Assembly: GCF_038784515.1 (NCBI RefSeq)
Contig: NZ_CP152376.1
Span: forward strand, 4,340,001-4,404,000
DNA: 64,000 bases
Reading direction: 5' to 3'
Source of the DNA: Rhodoferax sp. GW822-FHT02A01
GTDB lineage: Bacteria; Pseudomonadota; Gammaproteobacteria; Burkholderiales; Burkholderiaceae_C
Part shown: piece after piece, positions 19,416-28,416 of the stretch
How the letters are laid out: each line of letters starts with the position of its first letter
Numbering within the stretch: the first letter of the stretch is position 1
Program-made: the position numbers and the translations under genes
Notes under the pieces: generated by a model
What the model was told of the DNA's origin: nothing
The model's input: the letters and a program-made list of their open reading frames with translations, nothing else
The model's database searches: none

Positions 19416-19898
19416 ATGCAAACCGATCGCATTTCCGCATCCACTCCTACCGCCTGGACACTGGCCCGGGGCCAGGCGCAGACCTTCCGTCCGCAAACCG
19501 CTGGCCTGCTGCGCACGACCAGTGGACGGGTGTGGGCCACGTTGAGCACGTCGTCCTATCAGCCCCAACCGCGCTGGTGCCCTGAGATCGAGCCGGGCGA
19601 TATCTTCCTGGGAAGCGGCGCGGCATTGCACCTGGCCGCCGGCCAGACGGTGGTGATCGAGTCCTGGCCTTCCGACCATGACGCTGTCGTTCAGCTGGAA
19701 TGGGCACCGGATGCCGTCAGCGCAAGCGCCGTGCGCTGGCAACAGACCGTTGGACAGCCAGCAAGGGAACTGGCAACGGGTCTGGTGCTGGTCGCACGCT
19801 CATTGGTGCGGCTGTTGCGGGGGCTTGCCGGCTACTCGGATTACCTGGTGGCAGGGCGCGGCAAGGTTCAGACTTGCCTGGAGTCCAACGCACCCTGA
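19416..19898 (+). CDS. DUF2917 domain-containing protein
   Basis: Small cytoplasmic protein of 160 residues of unknown function. The DUF2917 core is visible: WTLARGQAQTFRP...GLLRTTSGRVWAT, an acidic GDIFLGSGAALHLAAGQTVVIES block resembling a small cupin-like beta-barrel, and a C-terminal basic helix (LVLVARSLVRLLRGLAGYSDYL). The ATG at 19416 follows AGAAAGGA; the frame is open further upstream to 19335, but that stretch lies in the regulatory region. Divergent from the LysR gene, its probable regulator. It overlaps the 3' end of mnmC by 31 bases (convergent). Confidence 0.8.
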   Translation: MQTDRISASTPTAWTLARGQAQTFRPQTAGLLRTTSGRVWATLSTSSYQPQPRWCPEIEPGDIFLGSGAALHLAAGQTVVIESWPSDHDAVVQLEWAPDAVSASAVRWQQTVGQPARELATGLVLVARSLVRLLRGLAGYSDYLVAGRGKVQTCLESNAP

Positions 19899-21724
19899 GT
19901 CGAGCTACCTTGGGTGGTGCGTTGCCGGCGTGGGCGCAGAGTGCTCAGGCTTCTGGCGAGCTGGTTTTCGATGGGTAGCGGCTCGCCACCCATCCAGGCT
20001 GCGATCAGTTCCGCGCACAGTGCAGAAAAGCTCAGGCCCCGTGCCCCCATACCGGCGGACAGCCACAGTGTGGGGGCCGCACCTTCTTCCAATGGCCCCA
20101 CCAGTGGCAACCGGTCGTGGGTGACGCAGCGTTGGCCTTGCCAGGTCTGCGTCTGCCGGCTCTCGAATTGGGGGGCGAGTGTGTTTGCCACCTGCGGCAG
20201 CAGCACCTGCAGTTTGGCCAGATTGGTTGCCTGCTCCTGTGCCAAATCGGCCAGCGCCTTTGCATCGGCGCGGAAAGTGGATCCGGCAAACCAGCGCAGG
20301 CCCTGTTCGCCGGGAACGCCCGAAACAAAGCTGCCGTGGCCGTTGACCGGAAACGCAGGCCAGTCGACCGGGATTGCCGATGGGCACAGTCCCAGGCTCA
20401 GCGTGCCGTGCAGGACCTGCAGCGCCTCTATCTTGTTCCATAAGTCCGGCACCCAGGAGATTGCGCCTGCCTGTCCCGCATTCAAGCGTTGCAACAGGCT
20501 CTGGCAGGCAAAGGCATTGGCAAACACCACGGCGTCTGCCCGACCGGCCGGCCTGCCTTGTGCATCGCGAAGCAACCAGTTGCCGCCACTGCGCTCCAGA
20601 CTGGCAATGCGGGAATTGCCATGGAATTGAATGCCCGGGTGGCCAAGCCATTGGGTGACCAGCTGCCCGGGCTTGATCCAGGCGGCATAGGGATGCCACA
20701 AACCGCTAAGTTCGCCACTGGTCATTGCGCGCGCCCAAGCCTGTGCGGGCCCTGGACTGGAGGACGGGGACCGCACCTCGGCTTCCACCTCGTCCAGACC
20801 AATCGCTTCGGGGTGAAGCTCCAGCACGCCGCTGGGGTTCCAGTCCGTTCCTTTGTGCAAACGGGCGGCGTGCTGCAGCATCAGCCGCGTGCCGACACGC
20901 GACATGCGCGAGCGTGGGCTGTCATCGGACGAATGGTGGGGCACCACCAATCCCACCGGCAGGCCGGAAGCGCCTCCCGCGGGATGCGGATGCGCGTCAT
21001 GAACCGCTACAGTCCACCCCCGCACCGCCAGTGCATGCGCCACACTGGCGCCCGCAATGCCCGCACCAATCACGGCACAAGTTCCGGATGTGTACCTGGC
21101 GGTTGCCTGGGGGCGTCGGCTGTTGCGCAAAGTCCAGCGCGGGTTGAACACGGCGTAGGCGGCCCGTCCCACACCAGGCGGTTGCCGTACAAAGCCGGCG
21201 GCTTCCAGCTGCGCAGCCTGCACCGGCGATGCGGCGTCAAAGTGAAGCGAAGTGCCCCGCTTGCAGTGGCGGGCCAGGGCTTTGATCAGCCACTTGTCCC
21301 ATAGGGCGGCCGAGGCATCCGCGACGATGGTGTCGGCCTGCATCTCCTGCTGTGCCAGCATGGCAGGCAGCTCACCCACGCACAGCGTAAGCGACAGCGC
21401 GCCGTCATCCAGCAGGAAGCGGTGAAAGCCTTCACCCAGTCCGAAACACAGGTCCGCTAGGTCGGCCTGTCGTGGGAATTCATCGTTGCTGGGATTCTGA
21501 TGCGCGGCCTGCAATGCCAACGCCTGCTCCAAAGACAGCACTCCCACGTAATGCAGCATGGGCGGGCGAGGGAACTGGCTGCGCCAGCATTGCCGCACTT
21601 CGGCAAAGGTCCGGCCTTGACCAAAGCCGGTATCCAATACGGTCCAACTGGCCTGTGCGGCGCAATAGGTATGAAGATGGATGGCCGCCGGATGCAACGA
21701 GGGTGCTCCGGCGTCTTCGGTCAC
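19868..21724 (-). CDS. mnmC: MnmC-type tRNA 5-methylaminomethyl-2-thiouridine bifunctional protein with a degenerate methyltransferase half
   Basis: Family role: the C-terminal FAD oxidase (MnmC2) removes the carboxymethyl group from cmnm5(s2)U34 of tRNA, and the N-terminal SAM methyltransferase (MnmC1) then methylates it. Here 618 residues. The oxidase half is sound: the dinucleotide fold VIGAGIAGASVAHAL is at ~218-232, then ASGLPVGLVVPHHSSDD and the C-terminal GMGARGLSFSALCAEL. The methyltransferase half is short and eroded: the SAM loop LDTGFGQG begins already at residue 30, and the usual DGFxPxxNPxxW motif is reduced to ADASAALW (~136-143). A stop at 21773-21775 in the same frame rules out a longer N-terminus. 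Start GTG at 21724, 5 bases after yggX. Confidence 0.85.
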   Translation of the reverse strand: MTEDAGAPSLHPAAIHLHTYCAAQASWTVLDTGFGQGRTFAEVRQCWRSQFPRPPMLHYVGVLSLEQALALQAAHQNPSNDEFPRQADLADLCFGLGEGFHRFLLDDGALSLTLCVGELPAMLAQQEMQADTIVADASAALWDKWLIKALARHCKRGTSLHFDAASPVQAAQLEAAGFVRQPPGVGRAAYAVFNPRWTLRNSRRPQATARYTSGTCAVIGAGIAGASVAHALAVRGWTVAVHDAHPHPAGGASGLPVGLVVPHHSSDDSPRSRMSRVGTRLMLQHAARLHKGTDWNPSGVLELHPEAIGLDEVEAEVRSPSSSPGPAQAWARAMTSGELSGLWHPYAAWIKPGQLVTQWLGHPGIQFHGNSRIASLERSGGNWLLRDAQGRPAGRADAVVFANAFACQSLLQRLNAGQAGAISWVPDLWNKIEALQVLHGTLSLGLCPSAIPVDWPAFPVNGHGSFVSGVPGEQGLRWFAGSTFRADAKALADLAQEQATNLAKLQVLLPQVANTLAPQFESRQTQTWQGQRCVTHDRLPLVGPLEEGAAPTLWLSAGMGARGLSFSALCAELIAAWMGGEPLPIENQLARSLSTLRPRRQRTTQGSSTQGALDSRQV

Positions 21725-21729
21725 GCGAC

Positions 21730-22002
21730 TCAGGCCGAGGGCGGCACGTAGCCTTGTGCGGCGTCTGCGCCTTCACCGAAGAAGTGGTTTTCCATCTGGC
21801 GGGCCAGGTACTGGCGCGCACGTGCATCGGCCAGATTCAGGCGGTTTTCATTCACCAGCATGGTTTGGTGCTTGAGCCAGGCCGCCCAGGCTTCCTTGCT
21901 CACGTTTTCCCAGATGCGCTTGCCCAGCTCGCCGGGATAGGGGGCAAAGTCCAGGCCTTCAGCCTCTTTACCCAACTTGATGCATTGAACCGTACGTGCC
22001 AT
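21730..22002 (-). CDS. yggX: Probable Fe(2+)-trafficking protein
   Basis: Small cytoplasmic protein of 90 residues implicated in iron-sulfur cluster protection and oxidative stress resistance. It begins [23 protein letters not shown], with the conserved Cys7, and contains [26 protein letters not shown], diagnostic for the family. Length is exactly as expected, which supports the ATG at 22002 rather than the longer frame to 22077. It lies immediately upstream of mnmC (gap 5 bases), so the two are probably co-transcribed. Confidence 0.95.
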   Translation of the reverse strand: MARTVQCIKLGKEAEGLDFAPYPGELGKRIWENVSKEAWAAWLKHQTMLVNENRLNLADARARQYLARQMENHFFGEGADAAQGYVPPSA

Positions 22003-22145
22003 GGAATACCTCTGTAAGGAGCGCAGCGCGCTGCGCAAAAATGTCGAATGGTTGATCTTATTCGGTTTGACAAGCACCCAGCCAGCGCAGGCACTCTGGT
22101 TACCTGATCACGCGGTGCAACATGGTGCGGTACAGTTGCCCGGAC

Positions 22146-23993
22146 ATGCCCGTACCCTTTTTTCGCTTCTACGTTTTTGCAGCGGGTCTGGCGCTTTGCC
22201 TGCCCGCGGTGGCGCAGTCGCCCGCTGCGGTGGAGCTGCAAGCCGCCAAAGCAGCCTCTCCGATTGCCTTTGATATCCACATCGAAGCGCCCGAAGATAT
22301 CCGCCTGATGCTGGAGCGCAACATGGATCTGCAGCGCTACCGTTTGCTGGAAGACCTGAGCGACTCAGAAATACAGACCCTGTTGCTCACCGCGCCGCAG
22401 GACATTGGCGATCTGGTGGCGACTCTGGGCTATTTTTCTCCCCAGATCCAGGTGCAGCTACAAGCTGCCAAGCCGCCGTTGCCGCGGATCGTGAAGATTG
22501 CAGTGGAACCCGGTGCGCGCACCACCGTGCGTGCCGTCCATCTGGAATTGCAGGGGCCGATTGCGCAGGATCCCAAAGCCGGTGCCCAGCGCAATGCCGT
22601 GCAGGACGGTTGGACGTTGCCCGAGAGCGAATATTTCTCGCAAGAACGCTGGGACGATGCCAAGCAGCACGCGCTCAAACAACTGGTGTCCGAGCGCTAT
22701 GCGGCGGCGCGCCTGCTGAGCTCGCAGGCTGACGTTGATGCCGATGCCGCGTATGCTGACCTGTCGGTGACGTTGGACTCCGGGCCAGCCTACCGTATCG
22801 GCAGTTTGGAAGTAGAAGGGGTAGAGCGCTACGGCGACTTGCTGGTGCGGCGATTGGCGCGGTTGCCTGCAGGCAAGGATTACACGGCCAGCGCGCTGGT
22901 GGATGCACAGAAGCGGCTGACGGACAGCGGCTACTACGATTCGGCCTATTTCAGCCTGGACCAGAGCGGCGATCCGGATTACGCCACGGTACGCGCCCAG
23001 GTAAAGGAAGCGGCCATGCAAAAACTGGTGCTGGGCATTGGCGCCAGCACCGATTCGGGCGCACGATGGAGCGCCGAGCACACCCACAACCTGGTACCCG
23101 GCATTGGCTGGCGCACCGTCAACAAAATCGCCGCCGACCGCGATACCCAGACCTTTACCAGCGACTGGACGTCGCAACCGGGTGACAACCAATGGCGCTG
23201 GGCCGCATCGGCGCTGGTCCAGCAGCAGCATATTGCCGAGATCGACGTCAACACCCGGCGCTACCGTGCTGGTCGCTTCACCACGCAGGCCGATCTGGAC
23301 CAGAGCTACTACCTGCAGTTTGAACGCACACAGGCCGTGTACCGCGAGATCGACCAGAGCAATGCCAACGAGGCTCTGACCGTCAACTACGCCTTTGCTC
23401 TGCGGCACTTTGACAGCATTCCTTTCCCCGAGCGCGGCTGGGGCATTGGCGGTGAACTGGGCGTGGGCTCGGTGCTGGGCGCAGATCAAGAACCGTATTC
23501 GCGCTTTCTGCTGAACGGGCGCTTCTATCAGCCGCTGGAGCGCCCAGGTGACAGTCTTTTCAACCGCCAGCGTGCCGGGCGCATGGTGTACCGCGCACAG
23601 GTGGGGGCGATGATTGTGGACAACGCCAACAATGTGCCCTTCAACCAGCTTTTTCTGACCGGCGGCGACACCACGGTACGGGGCTACAAGCGCGATGAAA
23701 TCGGGGTGACGCACGACGGCGTGCTCAGCGCCGAGAGCGGGCGCTACATGGTCAATGCCAGCATCGAGTGGCAGCGCCCCATCGTGCGGGCCGGCATCCT
23801 GACCGATTGGGAAAGCGCCGTGTTTGTGGACACCGGCGCGGTGGCGAACCGGACCGAGGAATTCAGCTTCAAGGTGGGTGTGGGCGTGGGTGCGCGCTGG
23901 AAGAGCCCGATCGGCCCGCTGCAGATGGACCTGGCCTACGGTGTGGCAACGCAAGCATTTCGCCTGCACTTGAACGTGGGCTTCGTGTTTTGA
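22146..23993 (+). CDS. tamA: Translocation and assembly module TamA (Omp85 family outer-membrane protein)
   Basis: Outer-membrane beta-barrel that with TamB helps insert outer-membrane proteins and supports lipid transport to the outer membrane. 615 residues. A signal peptide (FFRFYVFAAGLALCLPAVAQ) is followed by POTRA-like repeats (for example GSLEVEGVERYGDLLVRRLARLPAGKDYTASAL) and a C-terminal Omp85 barrel with LTGGDTTVRGYKRDEIG. The VRGY motif of the L6 loop and the final aromatic (LNVGFVF) are intact. I chose ATG 22146; an ATG at 22122 would add eight residues, and neither has a clear ribosome-binding site. The stop overlaps the tamB start (TGATG). Confidence 0.9.
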   Translation: MPVPFFRFYVFAAGLALCLPAVAQSPAAVELQAAKAASPIAFDIHIEAPEDIRLMLERNMDLQRYRLLEDLSDSEIQTLLLTAPQDIGDLVATLGYFSPQIQVQLQAAKPPLPRIVKIAVEPGARTTVRAVHLELQGPIAQDPKAGAQRNAVQDGWTLPESEYFSQERWDDAKQHALKQLVSERYAAARLLSSQADVDADAAYADLSVTLDSGPAYRIGSLEVEGVERYGDLLVRRLARLPAGKDYTASALVDAQKRLTDSGYYDSAYFSLDQSGDPDYATVRAQVKEAAMQKLVLGIGASTDSGARWSAEHTHNLVPGIGWRTVNKIAADRDTQTFTSDWTSQPGDNQWRWAASALVQQQHIAEIDVNTRRYRAGRFTTQADLDQSYYLQFERTQAVYREIDQSNANEALTVNYAFALRHFDSIPFPERGWGIGGELGVGSVLGADQEPYSRFLLNGRFYQPLERPGDSLFNRQRAGRMVYRAQVGAMIVDNANNVPFNQLFLTGGDTTVRGYKRDEIGVTHDGVLSAESGRYMVNASIEWQRPIVRAGILTDWESAVFVDTGAVANRTEEFSFKVGVGVGARWKSPIGPLQMDLAYGVATQAFRLHLNVGFVF

Positions 23994-26900
23994 TGCGCTG
24001 GCTGCGGCTCACCTTCCATGCACTGGGCGCTTCGTTCAGTTTGGTCTTGTCGTTGGTCACTGGGCTTGTGTTGACTGCCCTGACCGGCATATTGGTCTGG
24101 TGCAGCTCTGAGGGCTCACTGGCGCAGGCACTGTGGTTGCTGGGGCCCCTGTTGCCCGCCGGCCAGACCTTGCAGGTCAAGGACACGCAAGGTTCCGTCG
24201 CCCGAGGCGGCCATATAGGACACGTGCTGTGGAAAAAAGGGCCGCTGTCGGTTGAAGTGCAGGACCTGCAGATGGCCTGGGAATGGCAAGCCCTTTTGCA
24301 GGGCGAACTGCGTTTGACTGGTCTGCAAGCCGCTGCACTGCGCGTGGAAGACCGCGGCCCGTCGAGCACTAGCCCGTTTTCAGAAATTCGATTGCCATTG
24401 CATGTGGATGCACCGTTTCGGGTGGACAGCGTGGAATGGGCCGGAGCACCCGTATGGACGGTGCAGAAGTTGCAGGGTCACTATCGCTTTGATGGCAGTC
24501 TGCACCGGCTGGAAGATGTCCGCTTCAAAATGGCCGCAGGCTCCTACCAGGTGGATGCCAGCCTGCAGGCGGCGCTGCCGGGTGCGCTAGCGGTACGGGC
24601 CAGCGGATCGGTTGCCACCACGGTGCAGCAGCACGACGTGACACTGCTGGCCGGCGCAAAACTGGCCGGCACGCTTTATGGCAAGAATGCATCGCTGCAA
24701 CTGACGCTGGACCTGCAGCCAGATCCGGCGCAACGCTCCTTGCACGGGGCGCAGGCCCATCTGCAGGCGCAACTGCAGCCCGCGCAGCCGCAACCCCTGC
24801 AAAGTGCCAACGGCCAATGGAGTGCGCTGGACCTCTCGGGCCTGTGGCCGCAGGCGCCCCAAACCAGCTTGTCGGGCCAGGTGCGGGTGGCGCCACAGGG
24901 CGCCGGCTGGACGGCTTCGCTGCAATTGCAAAACCGCCTGGAAGGCCCCTGGAGCCAGAACCGTCTGCCGCTGCAGAGCGCCCTTGCCAGCCTGCAATAC
25001 CGCGATGGCCAGTGGCTGGTGTCCGACCTGCAGGCCGCCCTGGCGGGCGGCACCTTGCATGCGCAAGGAAGCTACTCGGGCAGTCCCGCGCTCTGGACTG
25101 CCAAAGGCACGGTGCGGGGACTGGATTGGATGCGGGTGGATCCGCGCTGGAATGTGGGTGCTGTGGATGGAGAGTTCTCAGTACGGCAAACGCCCTCGGG
25201 CACGGCTTTCGAAGTGCAAGCCAATTCCATGTCCAAGGGGGCTGCCGGCCGCATGCAGGCACTGGCCAAAGGCTTTTGGAAGTCACCCGCGCTGGTGGTG
25301 GAGAACGTGTCCCTGCAATCGGCGCAAGCCCAGGTGAATGGTCAGCTGCAGTGGAATACCCGGAGCGACGCGGCGCAGCTGCAATTGCAGACCAGCTTCC
25401 CAGGCGGCCAGGGCAGCATCAACGGCCAGATCAGCGCCAGTGCGGGGCAGGGCAGTTCGCAGTGGCAGATCAAGGATGCCGGCGCCTTTTTGCCATGGAT
25501 GCAAACGCTCCCGGGGTTCGGTAGCCAGCTACAGGGTCTGGTCGCGCAGGGTGCGGCGGAGATCAGTGCGCGATGGGAAGGCGGTTGGCAAAACCGGGGC
25601 AGTGGTCTGAAGTTGAACGCTTCTCTGAGCAGCAAGCGCCTGGACGTGCAGGACCGCTATCACCTGAGCGATCTGCAGATGGACGTGTCCGGTACGCTGG
25701 CGGTGCTGGACGTGGCGCTGCGCAGCGATGTGCAATGGGGTACTTCTCGATTGGCGCTGCAGTCGCAAGCCCAGTTGGCTCAACAGGATAGCGGTGACCT
25801 GCGCGTGCGGATGACCCAGCTCAAAGCCAGTCTGCAGGACGGTTTGCAGTCGGTGCCCTGGAGTCTGCAGTTGCAGCAACCCTTGACGCTGGATTGGCAG
25901 CACAGTGCGCTGGCCCAGTCCGTATCGGTGAGCGCAGGCACCTTGCGCATGAGTGGACCAGCGCCGGGTGTGGCCCAGTTGCAGTGGGAGCCGATTGGCT
26001 GGTCGCAGCGGGGAAGTGCGGCCAGTCCCGGCGTTGCGCGCTGGTCCAGCCGCGGCAGTCTGCAGGGTGTCCCTCTGGCGTGGCTGGAGGCTCTGGGTCA
26101 GACCCGGCTGGCCAATCTGGGGCTGCGCGGTGATGTGGTGCTGGGCGGACAGTGGGATGCCAGCAACAGTGGCAATGGTCTCCAACTGCGCGCACGCTTG
26201 CAGCGCAGCAACGGCGATCTGCAATTGCTGGGCAGTGACAGCACGGGCGGCTCCTTGCCTGCCGGTTTGCGTGATGCCCACGTGGAAGTGGAGATTGCCG
26301 GTGAAGCGGTGCACGCCAATCTGGTTTGGGCCAGCGATGCCGGTGGCAATGCACAGGTTGACTTCTCCACACGGATCTCCAGCGGCGAGAGCGGCACCAC
26401 TTGGCCCGCAGACGCGCCGCTACAGGGCAGCGTGCAGGCAAACCTGCCGCGGGTGGGCGCCTGGTCCCTGTTTGCGCCCGTGGGCTGGCGCATCAATGGC
26501 ACGCTGGAGGCCAACGCCACCCTGTCGGGCACCCGCAGCAAGCCATCGTGGAAAGGTAGCCTGCAAGCACGTGACATGTCCATCCGTTCGGTGGTGGATG
26601 GCATCGACCTGAGTGCCGGCTCCATGCATCTGTTGATCGATGGACAGCATATGGACATCGCGGAATTCAGGCTGTCGGGCGCCGGGGGCGCGAGCGGAGG
26701 CCAGTTGGTGGTTGGCGGCACGCTGGACTGGCTGCCTGCCAGCGCCGGCAGTCCGCTGATGAACCATGTGCGCATGGCTTTGGTGGCCAATGCGCGGGCG
26801 TTCAGGGTCACGGCCAAGCCGGACCAGCGGTTGGTGGTGTCGGGCAACCTGAGCGCCAATTTGCTGGATGCCAACCTGCAGATACGCGGCGCCCTGGAGG

Positions 26901-27766
26901 CGGACCAGGCCATGATTGTGTTGCCGGAAGACACGGCACCCCGGCTGGGTTCTGACGTGCTGGTCAAACGCAGCAAGGCGACTTCCAAGCCTGCAACGTC
27001 TGCATCCTCCGATCCGGCCAGCAAGGTGGCGCGCACCGTGGTGCCGGACATTGTGGTGACGCTGGACCCGGGCAGCAACTTCCTGATTCAGGGCCGGGGC
27101 CTGAGCACGCGGTTAGCGGGAATTCTGGTGCTCAAGGCCCAGGGGCGTGATGCGCCACCGCGCCTCACGGGCGAGCTGCGCACCGTCAATGGAACCTACC
27201 GCGCCTACGGGCAGCGCCTCACCATCGAAGAAGGCACGCTGCGCTTTACCGGTGCCTATGACAACCCGGCCTTGGACATCCGGGCCATCCGTCCGAATTT
27301 GACGCAGGTGGTGGGCGTGCACGTCAGCGGCACGGCGCAGTTGCCGGTGGTGCGGCTGTATTCCGACCCAGAACTCTCGGACATCGAAAAACTCTCCTGG
27401 CTGGTGCTGGGACGCTCCAGCGCCAATGGCGGTGCGGAAACCGTCATCCTGCAACAGGCAGCCCTGGCGCTGTTTGCCGGGTCCGGCAGTTCTCAGCGTG
27501 AAAATCTGGTGAGCGCCCTGGGGCTGGACGAAGTGTCCCTGGGGCAGACCGCAGTGACCAATCTGGATGGCACGGCGGGAACGGAAACCACGGTGAAGGT
27601 TGGCAAGCGCCTGTCGCGCGACTTCTACGTGGTCTATGAGCGTAGCCTGGCGGGCACGCTGGGTACGCTCTACGTCTTTTATGACCTGTCCAGGCGCTTT
27701 ACCTTGCGTGGCGAGTCTGGCATCACAACAGGTGTGGACCTGATCTTTACTACACGTTACGACTGA
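23993..27766 (+). CDS. tamB: Translocation and assembly module TamB (AsmA-like/DUF490 protein)
   Basis: Inner-membrane anchored protein of 1257 residues that spans the periplasm to contact TamA. There is one N-terminal TM segment (FSLVLSLVTGLVLTALTGILVW, ~14-36), then a long repetitive beta-rich body and the C-terminal DUF490/TamB domain, with GTYRAYGQRLTIEEGTLRF, ADPELSDIEKLSWLVLGRSS-like SDPELSDIEKLSWLVLG, and the ending RRFTLRGESGITTGVDLIFTTRYD. The repetitive AsmA-type groove is now thought to carry phospholipids. Start ATG at 23993 shares a base with the tamA stop. The frame is open upstream within tamA but that part is not used. Confidence 0.92.
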   Translation: MRWLRLTFHALGASFSLVLSLVTGLVLTALTGILVWCSSEGSLAQALWLLGPLLPAGQTLQVKDTQGSVARGGHIGHVLWKKGPLSVEVQDLQMAWEWQALLQGELRLTGLQAAALRVEDRGPSSTSPFSEIRLPLHVDAPFRVDSVEWAGAPVWTVQKLQGHYRFDGSLHRLEDVRFKMAAGSYQVDASLQAALPGALAVRASGSVATTVQQHDVTLLAGAKLAGTLYGKNASLQLTLDLQPDPAQRSLHGAQAHLQAQLQPAQPQPLQSANGQWSALDLSGLWPQAPQTSLSGQVRVAPQGAGWTASLQLQNRLEGPWSQNRLPLQSALASLQYRDGQWLVSDLQAALAGGTLHAQGSYSGSPALWTAKGTVRGLDWMRVDPRWNVGAVDGEFSVRQTPSGTAFEVQANSMSKGAAGRMQALAKGFWKSPALVVENVSLQSAQAQVNGQLQWNTRSDAAQLQLQTSFPGGQGSINGQISASAGQGSSQWQIKDAGAFLPWMQTLPGFGSQLQGLVAQGAAEISARWEGGWQNRGSGLKLNASLSSKRLDVQDRYHLSDLQMDVSGTLAVLDVALRSDVQWGTSRLALQSQAQLAQQDSGDLRVRMTQLKASLQDGLQSVPWSLQLQQPLTLDWQHSALAQSVSVSAGTLRMSGPAPGVAQLQWEPIGWSQRGSAASPGVARWSSRGSLQGVPLAWLEALGQTRLANLGLRGDVVLGGQWDASNSGNGLQLRARLQRSNGDLQLLGSDSTGGSLPAGLRDAHVEVEIAGEAVHANLVWASDAGGNAQVDFSTRISSGESGTTWPADAPLQGSVQANLPRVGAWSLFAPVGWRINGTLEANATLSGTRSKPSWKGSLQARDMSIRSVVDGIDLSAGSMHLLIDGQHMDIAEFRLSGAGGASGGQLVVGGTLDWLPASAGSPLMNHVRMALVANARAFRVTAKPDQRLVVSGNLSANLLDANLQIRGALEADQAMIVLPEDTAPRLGSDVLVKRSKATSKPATSASSDPASKVARTVVPDIVVTLDPGSNFLIQGRGLSTRLAGILVLKAQGRDAPPRLTGELRTVNGTYRAYGQRLTIEEGTLRFTGAYDNPALDIRAIRPNLTQVVGVHVSGTAQLPVVRLYSDPELSDIEKLSWLVLGRSSANGGAETVILQQAALALFAGSGSSQRENLVSALGLDEVSLGQTAVTNLDGTAGTETTVKVGKRLSRDFYVVYERSLAGTLGTLYVFYDLSRRFTLRGESGITTGVDLIFTTRYD

Positions 27767-27879
27767 GTGCGGGGCGAGGCCGGTAATGGTGCCCCGGGGC
27801 TTAAGAGCCAGCATCACGAATGGTTAACACAGTTAGGGGAGAATGCCAGCTTGTCTTTGTCCAACCTCGTTGAGTCCGC

Positions 27880-28392
27880 ATGTTTACTTTTGTCCTGGAA
27901 AATTTTGACTACGCCCCGCGTCGGGTGATGGCCGCCATCGCATTCATCTGCGTCTGCATGTTGACCTTTGGCATGTATCTGCAGCATGTGGTGGGCCTGG
28001 AGCCGTGCCCCATGTGCATCGTGCAGCGCTACTGCGATTTCCTGGTGGTGTTTTTTGCGGTGCTGGGTGCAGCCACGGCGAAGCGTTTCCTGCTGATTGC
28101 TTCCACGGTGCTGTTGCTGGTGTCGAGTCTGGCCGGCGCCTTTGTGGCCGCGCGCCAGAGCTGGCTGCAGTGGTATCCACCCGAGGTGGTTTCCTGCGGC
28201 CGTGACCTCTACGGAATGATCGAGAACTTCCCGCTCAAGCGCGCCTTGCCCATGATTTTCAAGGGCAGCGGCGATTGCTCCAAGGTGGACTGGACCTTTC
28301 TGGGCGGCTCCATTGCCAACTGGTCGTTCGTCTGGTTCTGCTTTGCCGCCCTGGTCGCCCTGACCTTGCTGGTACGCCAAGCCAAGCGTTAA
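27880..28392 (+). CDS. dsbB: Disulfide bond formation protein B
   Basis: Inner-membrane quinone reductase that reoxidises periplasmic DsbA. 170 residues with four TM segments. The first periplasmic loop carries the CxxC pair (LEPCPMCIVQRY, Cys46/Cys49 by count), and the second holds the other cysteine pair (VSCGRDL and GSGDCSKVDW). All four catalytic cysteines are therefore present. Upstream, 113 bases separate it from tamB; they end in the dsbB start region, with no clear terminator seen. No dsbA in the neighbourhood. Confidence 0.93.
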   Translation: MFTFVLENFDYAPRRVMAAIAFICVCMLTFGMYLQHVVGLEPCPMCIVQRYCDFLVVFFAVLGAATAKRFLLIASTVLLLVSSLAGAFVAARQSWLQWYPPEVVSCGRDLYGMIENFPLKRALPMIFKGSGDCSKVDWTFLGGSIANWSFVWFCFAALVALTLLVRQAKR

Positions 28393-28416
28393 GGCGGTGA
28401 GGCCTGCGCCGCAAGG

